Source: Rhizobiaceae bacterium (GTDB lineage: Bacteria; Pseudomonadota; Alphaproteobacteria; Rhizobiales; Rhizobiaceae). Taken from it: a DNA stretch of 13,599 nucleotides. The position numbers and the translations under genes were made by a program. The DNA lies in assembly GCA_014380965.1 (NCBI GenBank), contig JACMIV010000370.1:1-13599 (forward strand), in the 5' to 3' direction. The notes under the pieces were generated by a model. It had not been told where the DNA came from. It made no database searches and saw only the letters and a program-made list of their open reading frames with translations. Each line of letters starts with the position of its first letter. Within the stretch, counting starts at the first letter, position 1. Positions 1 through 6,267 of this stretch are shown in pieces.

Positions 1-945
1 ATAGCTGTCTCCCGCCGGGGAGGCCGTCTCGTTCCCGTTTATTCGTCGAATGTCGGGGCCAAGAAGGCCGTTGCCATTGTCCCCCACCGTGAAGGTCAGC
101 ACACCCGGCTCGTTTTCCACGACGTCGATCGCGATCATCAGTTCGCGCCGGTCGGAATGGCGGATCGCGTTGTCGACGAGGTTCCGGAGCACGATTTGCA
201 GTGCCAGAGCATCGCCTTCGATCTCGATGTTGTTGAAGTGGATGAAATGCTTCGACAAAGGATCGAGCAGCGCTGCGATGTCGGCAACCGAATGGCCGAA
301 GTCGAAGCACGAGACGACAGGCGTCAGCCCGCCGGTGTCGCGATAGAGGAGCATCTCTTCGACCAGCGAAGACGCCTTCCGCCCGATCGCCTCGATCTGG
401 TCGAGCATCGCGCGCTTGCCGTCGTTGAGGTCGACGAAGCCACGCTTCACCTCCCGGACCATCGCTTGGATGCTGACGAGCGGACTGCGCAGATCGTGCG
501 CGACGAACGCCAGCGTCTCTTCGATCTCCTCGTTGAGGGCATGCGCCGTGGCAAGGGTTTCCGCCCGCTCGATTTCGGCGCGCTTCTGCTCGCTGATGTT
601 GATGCCGGTCCCGATGATCCGAACGACGGCGCCGCCGTCACCACGAACCGGCATCAGCGTCGTCTGCCACCATTCCTCCCCGCGCGACAGATCGAGGAGT
701 TCCTGATAGGAATAGGCTTCGCCGGTTCGAACGACCCGCAGGTAGTTGTCCGTCAGCGTCTCGGCCAGCCGGGCGGGAAAGACCTCATACGGGCCGCGCC
801 CCGCAAGCGCGTTATCGCAAAGTCCGCTCATCGCCTCGTGCGCCGCGTTGATTTTGCGGATGACGAGCCGCTCGCCGGCCAGGACGTCGATCACGAAGGC
901 CGGCACGGCGATGAGATCGAGGACATCGAGAACGGCATCTGCCAT
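1..945 (-). CDS. PAS-domain sensor histidine kinase (C-terminus off the left edge)
   Basis: Minus-strand reading frame open from the ATG at 945 to the window edge (315 codons, no stop). It is the transmitter half of a two-component or related phosphorelay. Residues about 1-120 look like a PAS sensor domain, followed by a short helical linker ending in an AEIERAE-type coiled stretch. The dimerisation/phosphoacceptor helix carries the H-box FVAHDLRSPL with His150. The N-box LRNLVDNAIRHS is at 254-264 (Asn259) and the G1-like VGDNGNGL at 287-294. No membrane segment is visible, so the kinase is probably cytoplasmic and senses an internal or diffusible signal. The start is well fixed: an in-frame TGA lies one codon upstream, and GGAG sits 7 nt before the ATG. 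The rest of the HATPase domain (G2/G3 boxes) lies outside the window. No response regulator is seen here; one could be further left, or the kinase may be an orphan. Confidence 0.9.
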   Translation of the reverse strand, partial: MADAVLDVLDLIAVPAFVIDVLAGERLVIRKINAAHEAMSGLCDNALAGRGPYEVFPARLAETLTDNYLRVVRTGEAYSYQELLDLSRGEEWWQTTLMPVRGDGGAVVRIIGTGINISEQKRAEIERAETLATAHALNEEIEETLAFVAHDLRSPLVSIQAMVREVKRGFVDLNDGKRAMLDQIEAIGRKASSLVEEMLLYRDTGGLTPVVSCFDFGHSVADIAALLDPLSKHFIHFNNIEIEGDALALQIVLRNLVDNAIRHSDRRELMIAIDVVENEPGVLTFTVGDNGNGLLGPDIRRINGNETASPAGDSY

Positions 946-1000
946 CGATCAGCTCCAGCCCGCTTCGTTTCGTCACTTCGGTGCATATATTCACTGAGAT

Positions 1001-1028
1001 TTTATGAACCGTTTTCAAACATATTCAA
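1001..1028 (-). promoter_or_regulatory. Candidate sigma70-type promoter for the histidine kinase
   Basis: On the minus strand, TTGAAT (1028-1023), a 16-nt spacer and CATAAA (1006-1001) give a plausible -35/-10 pair about 60 nt upstream of the kinase ATG. The element lies in a locally AT-rich patch (about 980-1045) within otherwise GC-rich DNA. The rest of the 247-nt divergent gap up to 1192 shows nothing else I can name. This is inferred from consensus only. Confidence 0.3.
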
Positions 1029-1192
1029 GTCGCCAGTTCATATGGCGGAACGGTTGGCTTGCCTGAGTCAACATATCGCAGCGTGACTGCCGGACATGCC
1101 GCGCCGCGGTATGATTGCTTCCGCTGACAGTCAAGTTTATGAAAGTCGGTGTGGCGTGCCGATCGGGCCGCCATCCGATGGGGTCGCTCGAC

Positions 1193-1669
1193 ATGGCAGC
1201 AGCAACGCGCCCGGCAGCGTGGGTGGAACCGGCGGGGAAGGTCCTGCCTTTTCCGCGCTGTGCCACGTCGGTGCGCATGGCGACGCTGCCCGATGTCGGG
1301 GAGGCGGAGCGCGTCACGCTCGATCGCCTTCGCTGGCTTGCGCTTCGCAGCCTGATCGCACCGAAGCCGGATTTCGAGAAGGCCTGCTTTCTTCTGGCCG
1401 GCGAGGCAGACGTTTCCCTCGAGCGCTTCGCCAATGCCTTCTTCCGCGGTCTTTCCGGCAAGGCGCGGCGGAAGATGGAATTCTACAGGCCCGGAACACG
1501 CGGGGTCAGCGATGACGAACTTTGGCTGTTGCGGCTCGTCGCGGCGGCGCGACAGGGCGAGGACGCGACGATCCGGGCGCTTGTCGCCTGGCGCGTTCGT
1601 CCGGAAAGCCAGCGCTGGCTGCGCTTTCTTCTTGCCGGCATGGTGTTCACGCTCGACGGCCGCGACTGA
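1193..1669 (+). CDS. Conserved-looking hypothetical protein, unknown function (158 aa)
   Basis: I do not recognise a named family. The protein is mostly helical and cytoplasmic-looking, with no signal peptide or membrane segment. Visible blocks are a short N-terminal KVLPFPR stretch, a Leu/Arg-rich helix (DRLRWLALRSL), KARRKMEFYRPGTRGVSDDELWLLR in the middle, and a C-terminal WRVRPESQRWLRFLLAGM. The FYRPG...SDDELWLLRL pattern recalls small uncharacterised proteins of rhizobia, but that is recollection, not a search. The start is uncertain. ATG 1193 has GGGG 9 nt upstream and is preferred, while in-frame ATGs at 1139, 1178 and 1277 and a TTG at 1115 are alternatives. It is the first plus-strand gene, divergent from the histidine kinase. 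A hairpin lies 13 nt after its TGA, suggesting a single-gene transcript. Confidence 0.65.
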   Translation: MAAATRPAAWVEPAGKVLPFPRCATSVRMATLPDVGEAERVTLDRLRWLALRSLIAPKPDFEKACFLLAGEADVSLERFANAFFRGLSGKARRKMEFYRPGTRGVSDDELWLLRLVAAARQGEDATIRALVAWRVRPESQRWLRFLLAGMVFTLDGRD

Positions 1670-1682
1670 TTAGCTCCATCAC

Positions 1683-1699
1683 GCGCGATCGCATCGCGC
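1683..1699 (+). terminator. Hairpin after the hypothetical gene, possible terminator
   Basis: A perfect 7-bp inverted repeat, GCGCGAT / ATCGCGC with a 3-nt CGC loop, begins 13 nt after the TGA of the upstream gene. Only a weak TTCGAT follows instead of a T-run, so it is a terminator-like structure rather than a textbook intrinsic terminator. Confidence 0.4.
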
Positions 1700-1774
1700 T
1701 TCGATGCCTGCCAACTCCCTTCGACGTTTGCGTCGCAGAGGTTCGCGTCTGCATGTCTTTGAGAAGCCAACGTT

Positions 1775-1791
1775 TTTAGAATCGTTCAAAA
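1775..1791. promoter_or_regulatory. Imperfect palindrome 1 upstream of dps (Irr/ICE-like box)
   Basis: TTTAGAATCGTTCAAAA: the half-sites TTTAGAA and TTCAAAA are separated by 3 nt. It resembles the iron-control element of rhizobia, remembered as TTTAGAA-N3-TTCTAAA, with one mismatch in the right half. It lies about 90 nt upstream of the dps ATG, just upstream of a possible -35 (TTGCTT at 1798). In alphaproteobacteria Irr binds such elements under low iron and represses iron-storage genes. The assignment to Irr is inference from the motif and the gene it precedes. Confidence 0.45.
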
Positions 1792-1823
1792 AAGCGATTG
1801 CTTCCGCAGCGGTCGACTACTAG

Positions 1824-1840
1824 TTTAGAACCATTCCAAG
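1824..1840. promoter_or_regulatory. Imperfect palindrome 2 upstream of dps (Irr/ICE-like box)
   Basis: TTTAGAACCATTCCAAG is a second copy with the same left half (TTTAGAA), the same 3-nt spacing and a right half TTCCAAG. It starts 49 bp after the first box and 57 bp before the dps ATG. A weak promoter, TTGCTT (1798-1803), 17 nt, TAGTTT (1821-1826), would put this box over the -10/start-point region, a repressor-like position. Confidence 0.45.
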
Positions 1841-1880
1841 CAGTAGCGCCGAATGAAGCCGGCTCGAACGGAGAGAAGCG

Positions 1881-2363
1881 ATGGGACTGGTAGCCGCGAA
1901 GATCGAACCGAGCGCGAAGGCGGACATCGTCGAGGGCCTCACGCAGGCGCTGGCGGAGACCTCTGTCGAGACGATGAAGGCTCAGAACTTCCACTGGAAC
2001 GTGACCGGTATGGCCTTCGGTCCGCTGCACGAGCTGTTCCAGAAGATGTACGAGGACCACTTCGAAGGTCAGGACCTGCTCGCCGAGCGAATCAAGCAGT
2101 TCGACGTCCACGCGGAAGGCCGCTACTCGGTCTTCCTCTCGCGCAGCGCGATCGAGGAGCATGACGGCAGGGTCGACGCGAGGGCGATGATCGAAACGCT
2201 GCTCGCCGACCAGGAGACGCTTTCCTCGACGCTTGCCGCGCTCTGCGAAATCGCGGACCAGCATGGCGACTGGGCCACCAACGATCTTGCCACCAGCCGC
2301 ATCCAGGCCCACGACAAGTTTGCCTGGATGCTCCGCGCGCATCTGAAGACAACGGCCGCCTGA
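1881..2363 (+). CDS. dps: Dps family ferritin-like DNA-protection/iron-storage protein
   Basis: A 160-aa member of the Dps miniferritins, which form cytoplasmic 12-mers that oxidise Fe(II) with peroxide and store it as a mineral, protecting DNA. Length is normal. The signature NFHWNVTG (36-43) is followed by LHELF and AERI. By spacing against the classical inter-subunit ferroxidase site, His38, His50, Asp65 and Glu69 are all in place. The position four after the second His, normally Asp (E. coli D67), is Gln54. The N-terminal tail is short and has few lysines, so direct DNA binding is uncertain. The start has a good GGAGAG Shine-Dalgarno about 6-8 nt upstream. The gene stands alone, convergent with the P-loop kinase gene. 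Two Irr-like boxes upstream suggest iron control, and peroxide control is possible. Family assignment is firm; regulation is inferred. Confidence 0.93.
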   Translation: MGLVAAKIEPSAKADIVEGLTQALAETSVETMKAQNFHWNVTGMAFGPLHELFQKMYEDHFEGQDLLAERIKQFDVHAEGRYSVFLSRSAIEEHDGRVDARAMIETLLADQETLSSTLAALCEIADQHGDWATNDLATSRIQAHDKFAWMLRAHLKTTAA

Positions 2364-2391
2364 CGACCAAGTCTATCCTCATTGATCGGCC

Positions 2392-2424
2392 GCGTCGGTT
2401 TTCGTGGACAATGAAGACCGGCGC
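2392..2424 (+). terminator. Candidate terminator hairpin after dps
   Basis: Between the convergent dps and kinase genes, 2392-2403 pairs with 2413-2424. The 12-bp stem includes two G-U pairs, with a 9-nt loop. The wobbles pair only in RNA copied from the plus strand, so the structure favours termination of dps. No T-run follows. Confidence 0.35.
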
Positions 2425-2443
2425 CGCGTCGACGCTCCATAAG

Positions 2444-2962
2444 TCAGGAGTACTTTTTTAGCTGTCGCGAAACGGCGGCGACGATCTCTGCCGCGCACTC
2501 GTCGGGCGTCCGGCCAGCGGTATCGACCGTGACGGCATCGTCCCCCCAAGGATCATACTCCCGTCCAACCACGTCTGACCATTGGGAAGGCTTGACCTCG
2601 TCGACGTCTGTCGCCCGCGCTTCGACTCGTCGGCGATGGTCGGCCGGATTGGAACAGATGATCTCGACATCCAGCGTGTCGACCTCGGCGGCACTCCCGA
2701 CATCGCGCCAAGCCCGGCGAGTGACGTCCAGCGGATTGACCGAGTCGGCCACAACCGTCGCCCCGATCCGCAGGTTGTCGAGCGCCACACCATAGGCGAT
2801 CATATAGCCAGCGGTACCGACCATTCGCACGGAGTCATCCGCTGCCAGCAGCGCCTGTTCGATCGTATCGATCCTGACGTGGACAGCGCCGAGGCGTTGG
2901 CAAACAAGCCGCGCGATCGTCGTCTTGCCGGCTCCGGGCAGTCCCGAGAGGATCACGAGCAT
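2444..2962 (-). CDS. P-loop ATPase/kinase, AAA_33/zeta-toxin-like
   Basis: A 172-aa small P-loop NTPase of the kinase type that phosphorylates small molecules or nucleotides. The Walker A GLPGAGKT is at residues 7-14, directly at the N-terminus (MLVILSGLPGAGKTT). The acidic VRIDTIEQAL follows at about 29-38, and a later DVVGREYDPW segment could contribute to substrate binding. The layout suits the AAA_33/chloramphenicol-phosphotransferase-like/zeta-like group, but the substrate cannot be read from sequence. No antitoxin-like partner lies beside it, so I do not call it a toxin. The ATG is supported by AAGG 6-7 nt upstream. It is the last gene of the minus-strand run, 34 nt after the second DUF1289 gene, and converges on dps. 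Confidence 0.8.
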   Translation of the reverse strand: MLVILSGLPGAGKTTIARLVCQRLGAVHVRIDTIEQALLAADDSVRMVGTAGYMIAYGVALDNLRIGATVVADSVNPLDVTRRAWRDVGSAAEVDTLDVEIICSNPADHRRRVEARATDVDEVKPSQWSDVVGREYDPWGDDAVTVDTAGRTPDECAAEIVAAVSRQLKKYS

Positions 2963-2996
2963 CGACCACCTTCGAGGTTCGAATTGGGATTGCGTG

Positions 2997-3290
2997 TCAG
3001 CCCTCTTCGCGAATGGGGCATCCCACGCCCTCCATCTCGCATTTGCGTCGGTATGACATGACCCAGAATGCCGGATTGCGCGTCGAGCCGGCGAGACGCT
3101 CCATCAAACCTTCGATGAAGGCCTTCTTCGCCTCCCCGCTTCCCGAACGAGGAAAGGCCTGTTTCTCTTCTTTGGTCATTGAGCAGCCGATGCAGCGGCC
3201 TTGTCGCTTGTACTTGCAGACGTCGACGCACGGGCTGGGCGCATCCGCCCACAGGTCGAGAGCATCGTCGGAGGGAGCAGCTTGGGACAT
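2997..3290 (-). CDS. DUF1289 family small cysteine-rich protein (copy 2)
   Basis: A 97-aa protein of unknown function belonging to the DUF1289 family, which is widespread in proteobacteria. The hallmark is SPCVDVCKYKRQGRCIGC near the N-terminus (Cys21, Cys25, Cys33, Cys36), with a further YRRKC...GC pair near the C-terminus (Cys84, Cys91). The six cysteines suggest metal or Fe-S binding, but this is inferred. The ATG at 3290 is chosen because the conserved motif begins 20 residues later, as expected; the frame continues upstream without family-like sequence. It is a clear paralogue of the adjacent upstream gene, separated by 41 nt, and the two are probably co-transcribed. Confidence 0.88.
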   Translation of the reverse strand: MSQAAPSDDALDLWADAPSPCVDVCKYKRQGRCIGCSMTKEEKQAFPRSGSGEAKKAFIEGLMERLAGSTRNPAFWVMSYRRKCEMEGVGCPIREEG

Positions 3291-3331
3291 GGGGTCTCGT
3301 CGCGGGCTGAAAGAATGGCGTTGGGCGTGAC

Positions 3332-3613
3332 TTACGCCGCCACGTCCGGCTTTTCCAGTTTGTCGAGCGGACAGACGGCGTCCTTCCTGTCGCATTTGCG
3401 CCGGTACATGCGCTCCCAGTAACCGAGCCGACCGATCCCTTCGAGCCGACCGACCAGCAGGACGAGGAAGGCGCGCTTGTCCGATTTGCCGTCCAGATGC
3501 TTGAAGCGCTTCTTCTCTGGTTTCGTCATCGCGCAGCCGATGCAGCGTCCGCCGTCCTTGAACTTGCAGACGTCGATGCAGGGGGATGGGGCGTTCGCCC
3601 AGGTCTTGGCCAA
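3332..3613 (-). CDS. DUF1289 family small cysteine-rich protein (copy 1)
   Basis: A 93-aa paralogue of the next gene, with SPCIDVCKFKDGGRCIGC (Cys12, Cys16, Cys24, Cys27) and YRRKC...VC (Cys74, Cys81). The six-cysteine layout matches the paralogue, including the 7-residue spacing of the last pair. Function is unknown for the family. No ATG is available ahead of the motif in this frame, so the start is read as TTG at 3613, with GGAG about 10 nt upstream. It lies 100 nt downstream of the DUF1178 gene. That gap (3614-3713) holds no gene or obvious terminator. Confidence 0.85.
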   Translation of the reverse strand: MAKTWANAPSPCIDVCKFKDGGRCIGCAMTKPEKKRFKHLDGKSDKRAFLVLLVGRLEGIGRLGYWERMYRRKCDRKDAVCPLDKLEKPDVAA

Positions 3614-3713
3614 GAGGCAGTGTCTCCAATGTCTTGCCGCTCCCTCGGGCGCGCTTGGGTCGCAGCATCGTGATCGTCTTGCAGCGGCTAGGCAGCCAGC
3701 TTTCGCGGCGCCG

Positions 3714-4130
3714 TCAGTTCTTGTCTTCGGGCAGCGACGGCAGGGGCAGCACGCCGATGCCCTCCTCCGTCAGTCCCTTCACCTCGGGAAGAGAAGCCTC
3801 GCCGTAAATCCGGCGCGGGGAGGCTTCGCCGTAATGGATGCGTCGCGCCTCCTCGGCGAAATTCGGCCCGACATAGTCCGCGTTTCCGCGCACCTCGCGC
3901 GCCATGGCCTGCATCGCGGCGACAGCGCGGGCAGCCTCTTCCGGCGCGATTGCTCCGCCCCTGGAGGAGCTCACGGCCGGCCGCATCAGCCGTTTGGCAA
4001 CGCAGACCGAACCGCAGGTCGGGCAAGCCACGAGACCTTTGCCGGCCTGGGCCTCGTAGTCTTCCGTGGATCGGAACCAACCGTCGAACCCATGACCCTC
4101 CGGCTCGCACCGAAGCGCGAAGGTGATCAC
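3714..4130 (-). CDS. DUF1178 family protein
   Basis: A 138-aa protein matching the DUF1178 family of alphaproteobacteria: an N-terminal MITFALRCEPEGHGFDGWFRS block, followed by a CPTCGS pair (Cys36, Cys39) and Cys8 upstream, a probable zinc-ribbon-like site. The C-terminal half carries ARRIHYGEASPRRIYGEAS, typical of the family as I recall it. Biochemical function is unknown. It starts with GTG at 4130, and this GTG overlaps the TGA of the upstream nitrilase-family gene (GTGA, 4 nt). The two are therefore almost certainly one transcript and probably translationally coupled. Confidence 0.87.
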   Translation of the reverse strand: MITFALRCEPEGHGFDGWFRSTEDYEAQAGKGLVACPTCGSVCVAKRLMRPAVSSSRGGAIAPEEAARAVAAMQAMAREVRGNADYVGPNFAEEARRIHYGEASPRRIYGEASLPEVKGLTEEGIGVLPLPSLPEDKN

Positions 4131-5002
4131 TCGGCGGCCTCGGAGGCGTTGCGGCCGGCAACGACAGGTGAAACCAGGAAGTCGCGGGCGTTGCGCAGAT
4201 TCGGGATCTTGCGCCGCGCCTCGCCGACAGCGGCCGTGTCGATCTCGGCGATCGCGACACCCGGTTCGGTCCCATCCACTTCGCCGACGATACGGCCCCA
4301 GGGGTCGACGATCAGCGAATGCCCGTAGGTCTCGCGTCCGTCCTCATGCGTTCCCCCTTGCGCCGCTGCGATGACATAAGCGCCGTTCTCGATTGCCCGG
4401 GCGCGCAGAAGCACGTGCCAATGCGCCTCTCCGGTCTGGCGGGTGAAGGCCGCGGGCGCGGTCAGCACCTCCGCCCCCGCCAGCGCCTCAGCGTGGAAGA
4501 GCTGTGGGAAGCGCATGTCGTAGCAGACGGCGAAACCGAGGCGCACCGACCCTCCCGGCAGCGAGAGGTCCGCGAGCGTCGCCGCACCGCCTGCCTGATA
4601 CGTCTTGGATTCGCGCCAGCTCTCGCCGCTGTCGAGATCGACGTCGAACATGTGGATCTTGTCGTAGGTCGCGATCCGCTCCCCGTCCGGTCCGAAGAGG
4701 AACGCGCGATTCGCGACCATGCCGCCGGAGACGGCAACGGCGACCGAACCGATATGCAGGAAGACGCGGTGCCGAAGAGCGAGGGCGGACGCCGTCCGCA
4801 CGATGACGTCGCTCTCCTCCGTCGCGAGCCGCGCGTCGAGACCTGCCCGGTCGCGCTGGACCATTCCGGTCATCTCCGGCGTCTGGAGATAGTGCGCGCC
4901 GCGGCCGACGGCCTCCGCAACCAGGGTTTCAAGCGTCTGCGCATTCGTATCCGGGTTCGTGCCCGAGCGCATCTGAAGGACGGCGGCGGTAAAGACGGTC
5001 AT
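4127..5002 (-). CDS. Carbon-nitrogen hydrolase (nitrilase superfamily, Nit-type amidase)
   Basis: A 291-aa cytoplasmic amidase of the nitrilase superfamily with the full Glu-Lys-Cys triad: Glu43 (QTPEMTG), Lys115 (YDKIHMFDVD) and Cys160 (FAVCYDMRFPQ). The DKIHMFDVD and CYDMRFP blocks and the length fit the Nit1/Nit2-like branch. Members of that branch hydrolyse omega-amides such as deaminated glutathione or 2-oxoglutaramate. Which substrate applies here is inference. A glutaredoxin gene lies just upstream (45-nt gap), which fits a glutathione-related job. The ATG at 5002 gives a canonical start (MTVFTAAVLQM). The stop overlaps the GTG of the DUF1178 gene. Confidence 0.92.
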   Translation of the reverse strand: MTVFTAAVLQMRSGTNPDTNAQTLETLVAEAVGRGAHYLQTPEMTGMVQRDRAGLDARLATEESDVIVRTASALALRHRVFLHIGSVAVAVSGGMVANRAFLFGPDGERIATYDKIHMFDVDLDSGESWRESKTYQAGGAATLADLSLPGGSVRLGFAVCYDMRFPQLFHAEALAGAEVLTAPAAFTRQTGEAHWHVLLRARAIENGAYVIAAAQGGTHEDGRETYGHSLIVDPWGRIVGEVDGTEPGVAIAEIDTAAVGEARRKIPNLRNARDFLVSPVVAGRNASEAAE

Positions 5003-5047
5003 GGCAGTTGTCCCGGTCGGGTGGATGTCATCGCGCGCGGATCCCGG

Positions 5048-5305
5048 TCACGCCGCGAGCATCGGATCGAGCTTGTCCGCCCGGTCCAGCGCAAAGAGGT
5101 CGTCGCAGCCGCCGACATGGGTACCGCCGATGAAGATCTGCGGAAAGGTCGTGCCGCCGTTCGAGCGCGCGATCATTTCCTGGCGCAGCGCCGAGGAATA
5201 GCTCGCATCCTTCTCCTCGAAGGCGACACCCTTTTCGGCGAGGAGCTGCTTGGCGCGGGCGCAGTATCCGCAGAGCTGGCGTGTGTAGATGACGACATCG
5301 GGCAT
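5048..5305 (-). CDS. grxC: Glutaredoxin 3 (GrxC type)
   Basis: An 85-aa single-domain dithiol glutaredoxin. It reduces disulfides or glutathionylated proteins in the cytoplasm using glutathione. The active site is CGYC (Cys12-Cys15) in YTRQLCGYCARAKQLL, and the glutathione-binding TFPQIFIGGTHVGGCDDL follows with the conserved cis-Pro. Length and motifs fit bacterial Grx3. The ATG at 5305 is preferred over an in-frame ATG at 5350 because the family begins MPxVxIYT and AGGA lies about 8 nt upstream. It lies 41 nt downstream of comF and upstream of the amidase gene in the minus-strand run. Confidence 0.94.
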   Translation of the reverse strand: MPDVVIYTRQLCGYCARAKQLLAEKGVAFEEKDASYSSALRQEMIARSNGGTTFPQIFIGGTHVGGCDDLFALDRADKLDPMLAA

Positions 5306-5346
5306 GAGAGCAGTCCTGGCGGGGGCATGACAGGGATATGGACGGG

Positions 5347-6132
5347 TCAACCCTCCGCCGCAACCCTTGCAAAGGTCAAGACGTCGACGGACGCCGCCCC
5401 TCCCCGCATAAGGGTCCGCGTCGCGCTCGAAACCGTAGCGCCGGTCGTGAACACGTCGTCGACGAGGAGGACGCGCCGCCCCGCGATCTCCGCGCGGCGA
5501 TCGGCCGGCACCTGAAAGGCACCGCGTACGTTCTCCCGCCGCTCTCTTGCGCCGAGGCCGATCTGGCTTCGCGTCGGCTTGACGCGGACGAGGGCGAGCG
5601 GACTATAGGCGAGCGGTGCGGCCCGCCTCTCCGAAACCTCCCCTCCAGCCGCGACGATGTGCCGGGCGAGCTCCGCCGATTGATTGAAGCGCCGACGCCA
5701 GAGCCGCCCGCGATGCAGCGGCACCGGAACGACGATATCCGCGTCCGCGATGAGGTCTGCCCCTGCGCGTCCCATCCAGGCCGCCATCAGGACCGACAGG
5801 TCAGTCCGGTCGGAATACTTGAGCGAGGCGACGAAGGTCGCCGCAAGCCCTCGGTAGAGGACGGCCGCGCGGAGGCGCGCGAAGGGCGGCGGGTCGGCGA
5901 TGGCAGCGGGCGAGAGCGCGCCCGGCCCCTGATCATAGGCAAACGGAAGGCCGAGCACCTCGCAATAAGGGCGGTCGATGAAGCCGATCGACGCCCAGCA
6001 GTCCGGACAGACGGACGCCAAACTGCCGATCGCGATCCGGCAACCCGGACAGACCGGCGGAAACAGCATGTCGGCCACCGCCGACAGGACAACGGAGCCG
6101 AACCCTCCGAGCCGGCCTGCCATCGGCCTCAT
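5347..6132 (-). CDS. comF: ComF family protein (phosphoribosyltransferase-like)
   Basis: A 261-aa ComF/GntX-type protein. It combines an N-terminal zinc-finger-like region, CPGC (Cys28, Cys31) and CPDC (Cys42, Cys45), with a C-terminal phosphoribosyltransferase fold whose PRPP loop VLLVDDVFTTGAT is at about 221-233. Middle blocks include VVPVPLHRGRLWRRRFNQSAELAR. Homologues take part in DNA uptake in competent bacteria; in rhizobia the role is unproven. The start at 6132 is chosen over longer options because GGAGG sits 6 nt before it and the family-like sequence begins soon after. It is probably the first gene of the minus-strand operon reaching to 2444 and is divergent from the methyltransferase gene. 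Confidence 0.92.
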   Translation of the reverse strand: MRPMAGRLGGFGSVVLSAVADMLFPPVCPGCRIAIGSLASVCPDCWASIGFIDRPYCEVLGLPFAYDQGPGALSPAAIADPPPFARLRAAVLYRGLAATFVASLKYSDRTDLSVLMAAWMGRAGADLIADADIVVPVPLHRGRLWRRRFNQSAELARHIVAAGGEVSERRAAPLAYSPLALVRVKPTRSQIGLGARERRENVRGAFQVPADRRAEIAGRRVLLVDDVFTTGATVSSATRTLMRGGAASVDVLTFARVAAEG

Positions 6133-6267
6133 CCTTGCCCTCCGCTCCGTTCGGCCCACTTGGCGGGAAAGCCGCACGCTCCGCGCGGCACGATGCGCTC
6201 CCGGGATCGAACGATACCGCATCCGGCCTCGGCGACAAGACACCCAGAAAGCATCCGGAAGACCGCC

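Noticed and set aside
1047..1073. EcfG-type general stress promoter starting with GGAAC
   Set aside because: GGAAC is present at 1047-1051, but no CGTT-like -10 occurs at the right distance.
157..1086. Long plus-strand frame (309 aa) opposite the histidine kinase
   Set aside because: It is antisense to a frame with clear PAS, H-box and N-box motifs. The peptide is Arg/Asp/Val-rich without family features, typical of GC-rich antisense frames.
1015..1461. Minus-strand frame of 148 aa overlapping the hypothetical gene
   Set aside because: Low-complexity Arg/Ser-rich sequence. The plus-strand frame at 1193-1669 has more protein-like composition and a hairpin after its stop.
2444..2962. Zeta-type toxin of a toxin-antitoxin pair
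   Set aside because: The P-loop start is similar, but no small antitoxin gene is adjacent and the gene sits at the end of a housekeeping run.
2997..3668. A single 223-aa protein spanning both DUF1289 genes
   Set aside because: Only its last 97 residues are DUF1289-like. The upstream part is an out-of-frame reading of the first DUF1289 gene, so two separate genes are called.
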